A DNA stretch of 64,000 nt from Listeria ivanovii subsp. londoniensis. GTDB taxonomy: Bacteria > Bacillota > Bacilli > Lactobacillales > Listeriaceae. Under the pieces are notes generated by a model. That model made no database searches, was not told the origin of the DNA, and saw nothing but the letters and a program-made list of their open reading frames with translations. The stretch lies in assembly GCF_000763495.1 (NCBI RefSeq), contig NZ_CP009576.1, positions 2,490,001 to 2,554,000 of the forward strand, written 5' to 3'. The position numbers and the translations under genes were made by a program. This document shows positions 17,139 to 26,343 of the stretch, piece by piece. Numbering within the stretch: the first letter of the stretch is position 1; the number at the start of each line of letters is the position of its first letter.

Positions 17139-19862
17139 TTATAGCATGCGTATGTCCTCACTGGAAAAATATTTGCGTGTTTCCCGGTGGCATGTGAAGA
17201 AAATAACTTGATTTTGACTCTTTCTTTTTTTTAGTAGTTGCATCATTTGACTCATTCTAGTCGCATCAAAATGGACAAAGCCATCATCAATAATAATTGG
17301 GAGTGGAAAATCTTTATGGATTACATCAATTAATGCAAATCGAATCGCTAAATATAATTGTTCTTTCGTCGCTTGGCTTAACTCTTCTGGGAAAAACAAC
17401 ACAACTTGATTACTTTCCACTTGTAGCCGATTTTCATATAAATAGACTTTCGAATAATTTCCACCTGTTAGATCACGGAAATAATCACTTGCAAGCGCCA
17501 GTGTTTTTGGTAACTTGCCTTCTTGCAATCGCTGCATGGCTTCTTGCAGTATTTCAAAAGCAAGTTTTGTTTCTGTCCATTTCTCTACTAATTGTTGTAG
17601 TTTGCTTTTTTCGAAATAGTAGTTTTGCATTAATGCGGAGAAAGTACCACCTTCTTCTAAAGCAGCAATCTCATGGTTCTTTGCTGCTAAACTTGCATGA
17701 ATACGTTCTTGCTCTATCTCTATTTTGTGTAGTGTTTCTTCTAATTGGATTTCTTTTTCTTTAATGGTTGTTTGACTTTCAAATTTATCTAGTTCTGTTC
17801 TTTTTTCTGGTTCTAATTGGGCCTCTAGCAGAACTAATCGTTCACGCCATTTCTGTTCATCTTTTGCTTGCATTGCTTTTATCCGAAACGCTTCTTCTGT
17901 ATTTGCGCCAGCTTGTAATAATAAATCTCGTTTTTCTTTTTCCACAAGTAATAAGTCTTGCTTCAATAAATCGAGCTGCATAGTTACTTGTTCCATTTTT
18001 TCAGATAGCTTAGCGTTCTCGGCCAAATGATTTCGATACTGTAATAAGCCTTGTCTTAAAAAAGTGATTTTTTCTTCTATTTGAGAATATTCAGCAGGGA
18101 TAGTTAATTTCTCTAATCTAGTTTGATAGGCTGTCTGCTTATCTTCTAATGGGTATAATTTTTGTTTTAGTTCGGTAATCAATTGATTTTTCTTGGCATC
18201 TTCTTTGTATGCAAGAATAGCGAATTCCCAATTTTCTCGCGGTTCATCGTTCATACCTAAATCGTGATACAACTGACGAAGTTTCATATCATGTTGGTAA
18301 ATAGCCTCATTCAAATTTTGCTTGTTTTCTTCTAACCCAGCTACTTCTGCAGCAATAACGTCCATTTCATTCAATAGTTGTTGCCATTCTTGCCTTATTT
18401 TTTTCTGTTCTAGAAATGCTAATACAGCTTCATTGTTAGGACGTTCATTTTTTTGAGTAAGTACGAGAAAATACCCTGAGATAATAACCGTTATAAAAAC
18501 AAAAGAAACACTCCAAATAGACAACGAAAATAACATAATTAATAAAGCCGCGATGAACATTCCAAGAGAAACAAATAAGGCAGTTGTCGGCGATTTTTGT
18601 TTTTTCTCTATTCGATCTTTTTCTTGTTGGAAAGTTTTATTATCCCACATAGTTGCTTCAATATGATCCACTTTTGTTTGCAATTTTTGTTCCGATTCGG
18701 ACATTAATGATAGTTTTAAATTAATATCATGCTGGATTTGTTTATTTTTTTTTTCTTGTTCCTTTAGTTTATGAGTTCTTTCCTCCAAAGTACTTGTCCA
18801 TTTTGTTTTGGTTGGTTTAGTGTTGGTTTGATGGTAATCAATTTCTTGCTTTAAGCTATTTTGCTGCAATTCTCTCTCACTATAAGCCCCGAATGATTCA
18901 ATTAAATAAGCTACTTCTGCTTCATTGGATGAAAAAAAAGCTTGTTGATCAAAACTTTTTTGCTTGATTAAGTTTTTTTGACGTTCTTCTAATTGGATTA
19001 ATTGGTTTTGCCATTCTTTTTCTCGAAGTTGCAAATGCTCTAATCGGATAATGCCGTCTGCTGGAAAATCCACTTTCATTAAACCAGACGATTTATCTTC
19101 AAGCGTCTTCCATTCTTTGTACAAAGGCCATAAATCCAGCAAAATTTTAAGCGTGTCTAACTCCACTCGAATCTTTGTTTTTTCTTTTTGTAGTTCTATT
19201 TGACGTTCTAGTTCTTGTTCTTTTTCAGTAAGTAGTAATTCATATCGAGAATTTTGCTTTTTGGCTTCTTGGAAAGCTTGCTGACTTTCTTTTACCTTTT
19301 TGAGTTGTTGATTAATTGCCGGATTTCTACCACTTGGTTTAAATAAGGTATCAAGTTTCTTTTGTAAAACTTCTGCTGTTTTTAAAAGTGCGTCAGAGCC
19401 AGTTGTTCCTGTTGCTAAAAGATAGCGTTCAAATTCTTTCTTCTTCCATTGGTGAATGTTTTGTAAGCCATGAATATCAAAAGAAAATATTGCTTCAAAA
19501 GTTGTTCGATCGATTTCTCCAATAATGTCTACTAACTTATCTTCCCCTACTATTTGTCCATCTTCCAAATGAATTCGGACATCTCCCGTTGCCTTACCTT
19601 TTAAGCGCTCAATAATAACTTTTCCACATTTTGTATTTTCTAGTGTCAGTCTCCCACCATAAGGACCACCGTTTTTTGGTTCCATGCGCGGAATTGATTG
19701 CTGCTTGGTCGGAAATCCAAATAAAATACTATGTATAAATGCCATAATAGTTGATTTTCCTGCTTCATTCTCACCAAAAAACACTTGAAAATCTGCAATC
19801 TGATCAAAATGCGCATCAGACCATTTTCCATAACCAATGATATCAATAGATGTTATTCTCAT
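17139..19862 (-). CDS. yhaN: SbcC/Rad50-like ATPase YhaN
   Basis: A 907-residue AAA/SMC-type ATPase. Walker A GENEAGKSTIMAF near 31-43 is at the N-terminus; long coiled coils occupy about 190-760; two hydrophobic segments near 425-470 (ALFVSLGMFIAALLIML and WSVSFVFITVIISGYF) interrupt the coil. The C-terminus carries the ABC signature-like LSQATKEQLYLAIR and Walker B PIIIDDGFVHFD. It overlaps yhaO by four bases (ATGA). By analogy to Mre11-Rad50 it should form a DNA-end processing complex with YhaO; the membrane-like segments distinguish it from SbcC. Confidence 0.88.
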   Translation of the reverse strand: MRITSIDIIGYGKWSDAHFDQIADFQVFFGENEAGKSTIMAFIHSILFGFPTKQQSIPRMEPKNGGPYGGRLTLENTKCGKVIIERLKGKATGDVRIHLEDGQIVGEDKLVDIIGEIDRTTFEAIFSFDIHGLQNIHQWKKKEFERYLLATGTTGSDALLKTAEVLQKKLDTLFKPSGRNPAINQQLKKVKESQQAFQEAKKQNSRYELLLTEKEQELERQIELQKEKTKIRVELDTLKILLDLWPLYKEWKTLEDKSSGLMKVDFPADGIIRLEHLQLREKEWQNQLIQLEERQKNLIKQKSFDQQAFFSSNEAEVAYLIESFGAYSERELQQNSLKQEIDYHQTNTKPTKTKWTSTLEERTHKLKEQEKKNKQIQHDINLKLSLMSESEQKLQTKVDHIEATMWDNKTFQQEKDRIEKKQKSPTTALFVSLGMFIAALLIMLFSLSIWSVSFVFITVIISGYFLVLTQKNERPNNEAVLAFLEQKKIRQEWQQLLNEMDVIAAEVAGLEENKQNLNEAIYQHDMKLRQLYHDLGMNDEPRENWEFAILAYKEDAKKNQLITELKQKLYPLEDKQTAYQTRLEKLTIPAEYSQIEEKITFLRQGLLQYRNHLAENAKLSEKMEQVTMQLDLLKQDLLLVEKEKRDLLLQAGANTEEAFRIKAMQAKDEQKWRERLVLLEAQLEPEKRTELDKFESQTTIKEKEIQLEETLHKIEIEQERIHASLAAKNHEIAALEEGGTFSALMQNYYFEKSKLQQLVEKWTETKLAFEILQEAMQRLQEGKLPKTLALASDYFRDLTGGNYSKVYLYENRLQVESNQVVLFFPEELSQATKEQLYLAIRFALIDVIHKDFPLPIIIDDGFVHFDATRMSQMMQLLKKRKSQNQVIFFTCHRETRKYFSSEDIRML

Positions 19863-21094
19863 TTTTCATCACCTTCTACTTCTGCAAGAGTTGATCCTAA
19901 TTCTGCTAATGCCTTTTCTAGAAGGTTAAGACGGTCCTGTTCTGATAAATCTTCCAAATATCTACTCACACCACTTTCAAAGTGAAGTGCTTCTATGGCT
20001 TGATAGAATGCTACTTCGTCTTGTAAGTTTTGGTAGGCACTTACTATTTCTTTTTCTGCTAAGTGCGACTCTGGCCAATGGTTTTCGCTGTTTTGTTTCG
20101 CTTGTTGTAATGATATTTTATGAACCCATACAAACGCAGAACCATCCATAGTTGTTTCTTCTTGAAGCATTTGTAACCAATCATCCGTTTTTATTTTTTG
20201 TTTATTTGTTACCTCTACTATTAAATGTAAAAAATAGGAAGTGTTTTTACCCCGATATGTTTCTAATAGTTTTGTAAGTTCGCGAAAAATAGTGTTTATT
20301 TCTGCATTTTCTGGCAAAGCTATTATTACTTCTTCCCAAATAATCGGACTAGTTTCCACAAAATTGATGGTTGTTTTTATTTCTGACAAAGTTACGATAC
20401 TTGCGCCTTTTTTTCCAGATTCCTTGCGATTTCTACCTTGGATATTTCCTGGGTAATAAATACTTGGATGCTCTGAAAGTAATTGTCTTTTATGGATATG
20501 CCCAAGTGCCCAGTAATCAAAACCTTTTTTGCTAATGTCTTGTACACGAAACGGGGCATAAACGTCATGTTCTTCACTACTTGTTAATTCTGAACCATGC
20601 AAGAGTGCAATATGGAAGTCCGCAGTCTTTTGCATCATATATTCTTCCACGCGGCTAGTGCGAATATGCCGTTCATCATAACTAAATCCGTAAAGATTAA
20701 CCTCTACACCTCGATTAGTCTTGATTGTTACCATCTCTACTTTTTCTGGAAAAACGTGCACATTTTCTGGTAGCGCGATTTTTTCCTTATGTTTATCTAT
20801 AAAATCATGATTCCCATGAATAATAAAAACTTTGATTCTAGCCGCTTCTAGACGTTTCATTTCTTTAAAAAAACGAGCTTGTGCACGAACACTTTGGTCT
20901 TCGCTATCATATATATCCCCCGCAATTAATACAAAATCGACTGCTTCTTTTATTGCAAGGGATATAATTCTTTCCAAAGATTGAAAGGTACTTTCTTGAA
21001 TTGCAGAAAAAAGTGGTCGCGGCAGCGCTGAAAGGCCAATGAAAGGACTATCCAAATGCAAATCCGCGATATGTAAAAATTTGATTTCTTTCAT
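19859..21094 (-). CDS. yhaO: SbcD/Mre11-like metallophosphoesterase YhaO
   Basis: A 411-residue predicted nuclease. Metallophosphatase motifs run in order: IADLHLDSPF (N-term), IAGDIYDSED, IIHGNHDFID, LLHGSE and ALGHIHKRQ. The rest is a helical capping region. The start at 21094 (MKEIKFLHIADLH) has AGGAGG eight bases upstream; the frame extends further but without a site. First gene of the yhaO-yhaN-yhaM unit. Partner of YhaN by analogy. Confidence 0.88.
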   Translation of the reverse strand: MKEIKFLHIADLHLDSPFIGLSALPRPLFSAIQESTFQSLERIISLAIKEAVDFVLIAGDIYDSEDQSVRAQARFFKEMKRLEAARIKVFIIHGNHDFIDKHKEKIALPENVHVFPEKVEMVTIKTNRGVEVNLYGFSYDERHIRTSRVEEYMMQKTADFHIALLHGSELTSSEEHDVYAPFRVQDISKKGFDYWALGHIHKRQLLSEHPSIYYPGNIQGRNRKESGKKGASIVTLSEIKTTINFVETSPIIWEEVIIALPENAEINTIFRELTKLLETYRGKNTSYFLHLIVEVTNKQKIKTDDWLQMLQEETTMDGSAFVWVHKISLQQAKQNSENHWPESHLAEKEIVSAYQNLQDEVAFYQAIEALHFESGVSRYLEDLSEQDRLNLLEKALAELGSTLAEVEGDEK

Positions 21095-21171
21095 GACTTT
21101 CGCCTCCTGTTCAAAAACCGAATATACGTTCTTATTATATCCTATTATTCCTGTTGGTACAAGCATTTCAA

Positions 21172-21228
21172 CAAAAAAAGAGTTCCGATATTTGTTAAGC
21201 TAATAACAAATATCGAAACCACTTTTTT
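21172..21228 (-). terminator. Terminator of the YlbF/YmcA-family gene
   Basis: CGATATTTGTTA (21186-21197) pairs with TAACAAATATCG (21204-21215), extended by an AAAAAAG / CTTTTTT outer stem. The U-run is on the minus strand. Confidence 0.8.
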
Positions 21229-21234
21229 GAAAAA

Positions 21235-21588
21235 TTAATCGTTTGTTACGTTATATAAATCTTGTAATGGCGTCATAATAATACGGTTTAAGTCATTAAT
21301 AATCGTGCTCATTGCTTGTTCTTTTTCCATTAATTTAACGATTGTAGCATTTTCTTGAACTTCTTGTGCTACTTCTTGTGCTACTTGAACAGTTTCGTCA
21401 TCAATTTCTTGACCTGTCATTTGTTTTTCTTGGATAGTTACTTGTACATCACGGAAACGCTCGAATTTTGCTTTTGCTTCTGCATCTTCGTTAACTTCAC
21501 GGTATGCTTCTTGTAAGCTTAAGAATTCAGGTGTTTCACGAATTCCTTTGTCTAAATCGTGTGCTAAATCATAAATATTAACTGCCAT
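21235..21588 (-). CDS. YlbF/YmcA family protein (YheA-like)
   Basis: A 117-residue all-helical acidic protein, [19 protein letters not shown], of the Com_YlbF family. Related B. subtilis proteins YlbF and YmcA join YaaT as an RNase Y specificity complex; YheA is a paralogue of unknown role. GGAGG precedes the ATG at 21588. It has its own terminator and is separated from yhaO by 140 bases. Confidence 0.85.
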   Translation of the reverse strand: MAVNIYDLAHDLDKGIRETPEFLSLQEAYREVNEDAEAKAKFERFRDVQVTIQEKQMTGQEIDDETVQVAQEVAQEVQENATIVKLMEKEQAMSTIINDLNRIIMTPLQDLYNVTND

Positions 21589-21669
21589 TGATAAATCCTC
21601 CAAATATCTGTATTTGTCACTTCTGTTTCACTATAACAAAAAGTCACCAGTTATTCCAGTATAAAAGAA

Positions 21670-22803
21670 CTAAATCCAGATTGCGAGAATGCCTTGAACA
21701 ATCCCGATAAATCCACCTAAGACTCCACCTAAATAAGTAATCATTTTTAACTCTCTTCCAGAAATTTCGATAACTAATTTTTCGATTTCAGGTAAGGAAA
21801 AAGTAGCGATTTGTGTTTCTACAAGTTGGGCTAAGTTTAGTCGCTCAACAATTTCCGCGCTGCGTTTGGCAACAAAATCTAATAATCGCTCTACGATAAA
21901 CGGGATAATTTTTTCTGAAATAACCCTTTCATAATTACTTAGCACTTTTTGAACTGGTTGATTGAATAATTTTTCATATGGAATCGCTTGGATAATTTCT
22001 GTTGTAAGTTGTTTTGTTAAGTGTGGCTGCTTTTCTACAGGCACAAGTTCTTGTAGTTCTTTGGCTTCAAAATTCTGCCATTCGGTTGTTAGGAATTGAT
22101 TTAATAAATTTTTAGTGTCTTCTTGTCCAATCAATTTTAGTCCTTCTTGTTGGATTTTTTCTGAAAAAGTATCCGTATTAATGAACATTCTTGCCATACT
22201 ACCCATTTTGCCATGTTCCGTAAAAAAATTCTGGAGCATTTGCTTAATCTGGATTCTACCTTTTTCACTTGCAATGAACTCGCTCATTTTGCTCACTATT
22301 CTTTCCGTCACATGTGGCAACTTGGCTTGTAGTTCTAATTCAAGCATTGTTGGAATTATATCACTTAGGCGAGTGGATTGGTGTTCCTTAAAAAAGTGAT
22401 TTAATTGTTGTTCCAAACTAGTGTTCAGCCACTCAACGGAACGAACTTCTGCATTTTGATAGCCTAGAATTTCTAATAATTCATTCGGTGTTGTTTCAAG
22501 TGTCATTTTTTCTTGAAACATGTTGACGATGGTTTCTGTCACTTCTTTTTGTAAACTCGTGTCTAGTAGCCGAGCACGAATAGCATCTTCTGTGAGCAAG
22601 TGACTAACAACTACTTTTCCGATGTGCTCGGCTAATTCATCACGGCGCTTTGGAATAAGGCCTGGTGTGAATGGTAACCGTTTTTTTAAGAAATAAATGG
22701 CTTTATATGGTCGGAAAAGCATTCTGATGGCAATATAATTTGTCATTGCACCAATAAATCCGCCAATTACAGCCATTAGAATGATAGTAAAAAAAACAGA
22801 CAT
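21670..22803 (-). CDS. DUF445 membrane protein (YheB-like)
   Basis: A 377-residue protein with a hydrophobic N-terminus (VFFTIILMAVIGGFIGAMTN) followed by IRMLFRPYKAIYF and FTPGLIPKRRDELAEHIG, the DUF445 hallmark, a long amphipathic helical middle and a hydrophobic C-terminus (LGGVLGGFIGIVQGILAI). B. subtilis YheB is similar and also next to yheA. Start 22803 has GAGGAG nine bases upstream, while the ATG at 22812 abuts the site. Function unknown. Confidence 0.82.
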   Translation of the reverse strand: MSVFFTIILMAVIGGFIGAMTNYIAIRMLFRPYKAIYFLKKRLPFTPGLIPKRRDELAEHIGKVVVSHLLTEDAIRARLLDTSLQKEVTETIVNMFQEKMTLETTPNELLEILGYQNAEVRSVEWLNTSLEQQLNHFFKEHQSTRLSDIIPTMLELELQAKLPHVTERIVSKMSEFIASEKGRIQIKQMLQNFFTEHGKMGSMARMFINTDTFSEKIQQEGLKLIGQEDTKNLLNQFLTTEWQNFEAKELQELVPVEKQPHLTKQLTTEIIQAIPYEKLFNQPVQKVLSNYERVISEKIIPFIVERLLDFVAKRSAEIVERLNLAQLVETQIATFSLPEIEKLVIEISGRELKMITYLGGVLGGFIGIVQGILAIWI

Positions 22804-22851
22804 AGTTTGCATCTCCTCATATTTGTCTAGTAAAAGTGTTTTCATTATACG

Positions 22852-22885
22852 CGAAAAATCCCTAGACAACAATTGTTTCTAGGGA
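22852..22885 (-). terminator. Terminator of fumC
   Basis: TCCCTAG (22859-22865) pairs with CTAGGGA (22879-22885), and the minus strand continues ATTTTTCG. Located between fumC and the DUF445 gene start. Confidence 0.7.
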
Positions 22886-22906
22886 AGTTCATTCTAAAGT
22901 AGGAGA

Positions 22907-24274
22907 TTACAAATTAGTCATTTTAATTGGATCAATCCATAAATCAAACTCTTCTTCTGTCACAAACCCAGTTTTTACGGCTGCTGCTTTTAATGTGGAA
23001 TTCTCGGTAAATGCTAGCTTGGCAATTTGCGCGGCTTTTTCATAGCCAATATGTGGATTTAGTGCTGTCACGAGCATAAGTGAATCATTTACTTTGGCTT
23101 CAATTACTGCTTCATTTGCTTCGAGACCTTCTAAACAGTGGATTCTGAATGAACGCATACTATCAGAAAGTAACCGAACAGATTCTAAAAAATTAAAAAT
23201 GATAACTGGTTTATATACATTTAATTCGAAGTTACCTTGGCTCGCAGCGACGTTAATAGTCGTGTCATTTCCCATAACTTGTGCCGCAACCATTGTAATG
23301 GCTTCACATTGTGTTGGATTTACTTTTCCTGGCATAATGGAGCTTCCTGGTTCATTTGCTGGAATTACAAGCTCACCAATTCCGCTACGAGGTCCACTGG
23401 CCAAGAAACGAATATCATTAGCAATTTTCATTAAATCTGATGCAAGACTACGAATTGCTCCATGCACAAAATTAATTGGACTATGGCTCGTTAAAGCAAA
23501 ATATTTATTTGGATCCGAGGTAAATGTATAACCTGTTTGTTTCATTAATTCTTGGGCCACTTTATCACCAAAATGTCGGGATGCATTTAAGCCTGTTCCA
23601 ACTGCTGTTCCGCCAATTGCAAGTGGTAAAATTGCTTCCATACTTGTTTCTATATATTTTTTATTATTCGTGATACTAGCTTCCCAACCACTAATTTCTT
23701 GCCCCAGTGTAAGTGGTGTTGCATCTTGTAAATGCGTTCGTCCAATTTTGACAAGATTCATATATTTTTCTTTTTTAGCAGTTAATACTTTGCACATTTC
23801 ATTTAGCTCTGGCAAGAGGTTTGTCACTAACGTTTGATAAGCCGCAATATGCATCGCTGTTGGAAAAGTGTCATTGGAGCTTTGCGACATGTTAACATCA
23901 TCGTTGGGATGGATTACTGATTCACCTAAGTTACGGTTCGCTACATGTGCAATAACTTCATTTACATTCATATTACTTTGCGTCCCGCTCCCAGTTTGCC
24001 ATACGACTAAAGGAAAATGTTCGTCTAATTCGCCTTGAATTATTTGGTCACATACTTGAGAAATGGCAACTGCTTTTTGTTGTGATAATTTTCCTTCTGC
24101 TGCATTTACTGTTGCTGCTGCTTTCTTTAGTTCTGCAAATGCTCGAATAATTTCTTCAGGCATTCGATTATCACCGATAGCAAAATTTCTTCTACTCCGT
24201 TCTGTTTGTGCCCCCCAATATTTAGTAGCATCTACGGAGATTTCTCCTAATGTATCTCGTTCTATCCGTTCCAT
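22907..24274 (-). CDS. fumC: Class II fumarate hydratase
   Basis: A 455-residue cytosolic enzyme interconverting fumarate and malate (called citG in Bacillus). The superfamily signature [11 protein letters not shown] is near 317-327; [14 protein letters not shown] near 97-110 and [12 protein letters not shown] near 178-189 complete the active site. Listeria has an incomplete TCA cycle, so the enzyme likely serves the reductive branch or fumarate recycling; this is inference. Monocistronic with its own terminator. Confidence 0.95.
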   Translation of the reverse strand: MERIERDTLGEISVDATKYWGAQTERSRRNFAIGDNRMPEEIIRAFAELKKAAATVNAAEGKLSQQKAVAISQVCDQIIQGELDEHFPLVVWQTGSGTQSNMNVNEVIAHVANRNLGESVIHPNDDVNMSQSSNDTFPTAMHIAAYQTLVTNLLPELNEMCKVLTAKKEKYMNLVKIGRTHLQDATPLTLGQEISGWEASITNNKKYIETSMEAILPLAIGGTAVGTGLNASRHFGDKVAQELMKQTGYTFTSDPNKYFALTSHSPINFVHGAIRSLASDLMKIANDIRFLASGPRSGIGELVIPANEPGSSIMPGKVNPTQCEAITMVAAQVMGNDTTINVAASQGNFELNVYKPVIIFNFLESVRLLSDSMRSFRIHCLEGLEANEAVIEAKVNDSLMLVTALNPHIGYEKAAQIAKLAFTENSTLKAAAVKTGFVTEEEFDLWIDPIKMTNL

Positions 24275-24341
24275 TTCATCACCTCTTTTATCTATTTTAT
24301 TATATTACGGATATTTTCGCAAAATACTTAAGAATAGTTCG

Positions 24342-25136
24342 TTATTCTGTTTTTTGAAGTGGTTTTATTTTGACCATGAAGATAGTGAGTATGAAGAACA
24401 TGATAATCCATGCAATAGTTATGAAAATTGTTGGCAAATAATAGTCCATTGGTTGACCAGACAAAATGAGTGTAGTTGCATTTTTGCTTAAATATGCAGG
24501 ATTAAACATTTGAACCCAACCGCCAAAACCACTAATAATTCCCAGCAAGATTGCTATAAATACGCTTAGCATTGCCACAAGCGCATTACTATCAAATGCA
24601 GCACTAGCAAAAATAACTAAGCTGATAACAAAGATAAACCATAAGCTGTATACAAAAAAGCTTTGAATTAGAGTACTTATAGCTATTTCACCAAATAGAA
24701 AATAAGTATAATATGCTGCTAACACGTAGCCAATGATAAGTGAGACCAAGCCAACGAGGCATTGCATCACCCATTTTGATAAAACATATTCTATAGCAGT
24801 AACTGGTCTCGTCATAATAAAGGCAAGCATCCCTTTCGTTCTGTCACTTTGAATGCAAGTCATTACAACAACAACGATAATTATAATTCCAATCTGATCA
24901 AATTGAGAACCTAGTGTCTGCGCCATGACTTCCTGAGCCGATTGATTTCCCATTAATGCAATGACTTGTTCAGACTCACTCCCAGTACCGAAAGCTTTTA
25001 AGATATCTGGAAGAAAATACATCATCATTGGTTGCGTTAGACCTAGAAGTGCGAAAACAATTGGTAGCCAAATGATTTTTAAACTACGACGTTGCTCTAG
25101 CCATTCTTTTCCCATTAATGCACTAAAATGTGTCAT
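24342..25136 (-). CDS. ABC transporter permease (ABC-2 type, YxlG-like)
   Basis: A 264-residue membrane protein with about six hydrophobic segments, starting MTHFSALMGKEWLEQRRS. It overlaps the ATPase gene by four bases. The ABC-2/NosY-like layout suggests export or membrane defence rather than uptake. It resembles YxlG, which in the B. subtilis sigY operon follows YxlE (PLDc_N) and YxlF (ATPase), the same trio as here. Confidence 0.82.
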   Translation of the reverse strand: MTHFSALMGKEWLEQRRSLKIIWLPIVFALLGLTQPMMMYFLPDILKAFGTGSESEQVIALMGNQSAQEVMAQTLGSQFDQIGIIIIVVVVMTCIQSDRTKGMLAFIMTRPVTAIEYVLSKWVMQCLVGLVSLIIGYVLAAYYTYFLFGEIAISTLIQSFFVYSLWFIFVISLVIFASAAFDSNALVAMLSVFIAILLGIISGFGGWVQMFNPAYLSKNATTLILSGQPMDYYLPTIFITIAWIIMFFILTIFMVKIKPLQKTE

Positions 25137-26038
25137 TTCCCCACCTTCTCCATAAAGATTTCTTCTAAGTTTTGATGCCTATTTTCAACACGAATAAGCT
25201 CACCATTTACTTCTAACAATGCTTTTAAAATAGTCTCTGCTCCTGCTTTTCTATCTGTGGCATGCACTTGATATACTGTACCAATTTTCTCTATTTTTTC
25301 AATGTGATCATTTTGCTTAAGTATTTGTTGCCATGCAGCTGTATCTCCAATGAATTCCACGTCAAAAACAGAAGAACTTTCCTCTTGCATTAGCTGTTCT
25401 ACTGTTTTATCAGTAACAAGCTCCCCTTTTTTAATTATGGCAATACGATCACATATTTCTTCGGCATCTTTCAATATATGGGTGGAAAATAAGATCGTGA
25501 TTTCTTTCTTTAATTTCTCTAACAGTAAAATAATTTCTCTACGTCCAATTGGATCCAGAGCCGAAACTGGCTCATCTAATATCAGTAACTCTGGCCGGTG
25601 CAAAATTGCTTGTGCGATTCCTAAGCGTTGGCGCATACCTCCCGAATAAGTACTAATTTTCTTTTTGGAGCTATCCGTTAAACCAACTAGGAGCAAAACT
25701 TCTTGAATCCGCCTCTCTAAATCATTTTTCTTCATATTGGATAATTTCCCCATAAAACGAAGACACTCTATCGCAGTCATCCAACCATAAAATTCTGGAT
25801 ATTGTGGTAAAAAGCCAATCTTTTCCCTAACAATCTTGGCTTTTTGACCATCCAAGGTTATATATCCATCATCCGGAGTCAGAATTTGTACAATCATATT
25901 GATAATAGTTGATTTTCCAGCGCCATTAGGTCCGATAAGTGCGACACATTCTTTATTGTAAATGGTTAAGTGGATACCTTTAACCACTAATTTTCCATTG
26001 TATTTCTTTGCTAATCCTTGAATTTCTAATTTTTCCAT
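25133..26038 (-). CDS. ABC transporter ATPase (YxlF-like)
   Basis: A 301-residue ATPase with Walker A GPNGAGKST near 36-44, signature YSGGMRQRLGIAQA, Walker B LLILDEPVSALD and switch FSTHIL. The C-terminal 80 residues form the accessory domain usual in CcmA-type exporters. Its start overlaps the end of the PLDc_N gene by one base, and its end overlaps the permease by four. The substrate is unknown. Confidence 0.88.
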   Translation of the reverse strand: MEKLEIQGLAKKYNGKLVVKGIHLTIYNKECVALIGPNGAGKSTIINMIVQILTPDDGYITLDGQKAKIVREKIGFLPQYPEFYGWMTAIECLRFMGKLSNMKKNDLERRIQEVLLLVGLTDSSKKKISTYSGGMRQRLGIAQAILHRPELLILDEPVSALDPIGRREIILLLEKLKKEITILFSTHILKDAEEICDRIAIIKKGELVTDKTVEQLMQEESSSVFDVEFIGDTAAWQQILKQNDHIEKIEKIGTVYQVHATDRKAGAETILKALLEVNGELIRVENRHQNLEEIFMEKVGK

Positions 26039-26235
26039 TAGTTACCATCCTCTTTTCGACCAAAGATGAAATACGCCACTGGTCCGAAAATATTAATAAA
26101 AATAATAACAAGTAGCCATACAACTGGGCTCTTTCGGATTTGCCAATTTCTCGCTAAATCGATAACTGCCGTTAATAATAAAGCTAGATATAAAATAATA
26201 ATTGGAATAATTAATGCTATTTGCGTTTTGTCCAT
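26038..26235 (-). CDS. PLDc_N-domain two-helix membrane protein (YxlE-like)
   Basis: A 65-residue protein with two membrane segments and the hallmark IFINIFGPVAYFIFGRKE of the phospholipase-D-nuclease N-terminal (PLDc_N) domain. The ATG at 26235 has GAGGTG six bases away; a GTG three codons earlier is inside that site. First gene of a three-gene ABC operon. In B. subtilis YxlE modulates sigma-Y; no sigma factor gene is next to this one. Confidence 0.82.
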   Translation of the reverse strand: MDKTQIALIIPIIILYLALLLTAVIDLARNWQIRKSPVVWLLVIIFINIFGPVAYFIFGRKEDGN

Positions 26236-26256
26236 CGTTTTCACCTCATTTTCATT

Positions 26257-26294
26257 GTTATATATATTGTATAACAGTTATAATAATAAAGCAA
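26257..26294 (-). promoter_or_regulatory. Promoter with an overlapping dyad upstream of the YxlEFG-like operon
   Basis: Minus strand TTGCTT (26289-26294), 17-base spacer, TACAAT (26266-26271). The dyad GTTATA-N7-TATAAC (26257-26275) covers the -10, a layout expected for a repressor operator; no cognate regulator is adjacent. Confidence 0.55.
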
Positions 26295-26300
26295 TATGAA

Positions 26301-26341
26301 AAAACACACTTTCCTTAATCACTTTAAGGGAAGTGTGTTTT
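26301..26341 (-). terminator. Terminator of the class A PBP gene
   Basis: AAAACACACTTtCCTTAA (26301-26318) pairs with TTAAGGgAAGTGTGTTTT (26324-26341) directly after the stop, with a U-run on the minus strand. Confidence 0.88.
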
Positions 26342-26343
26342 TA

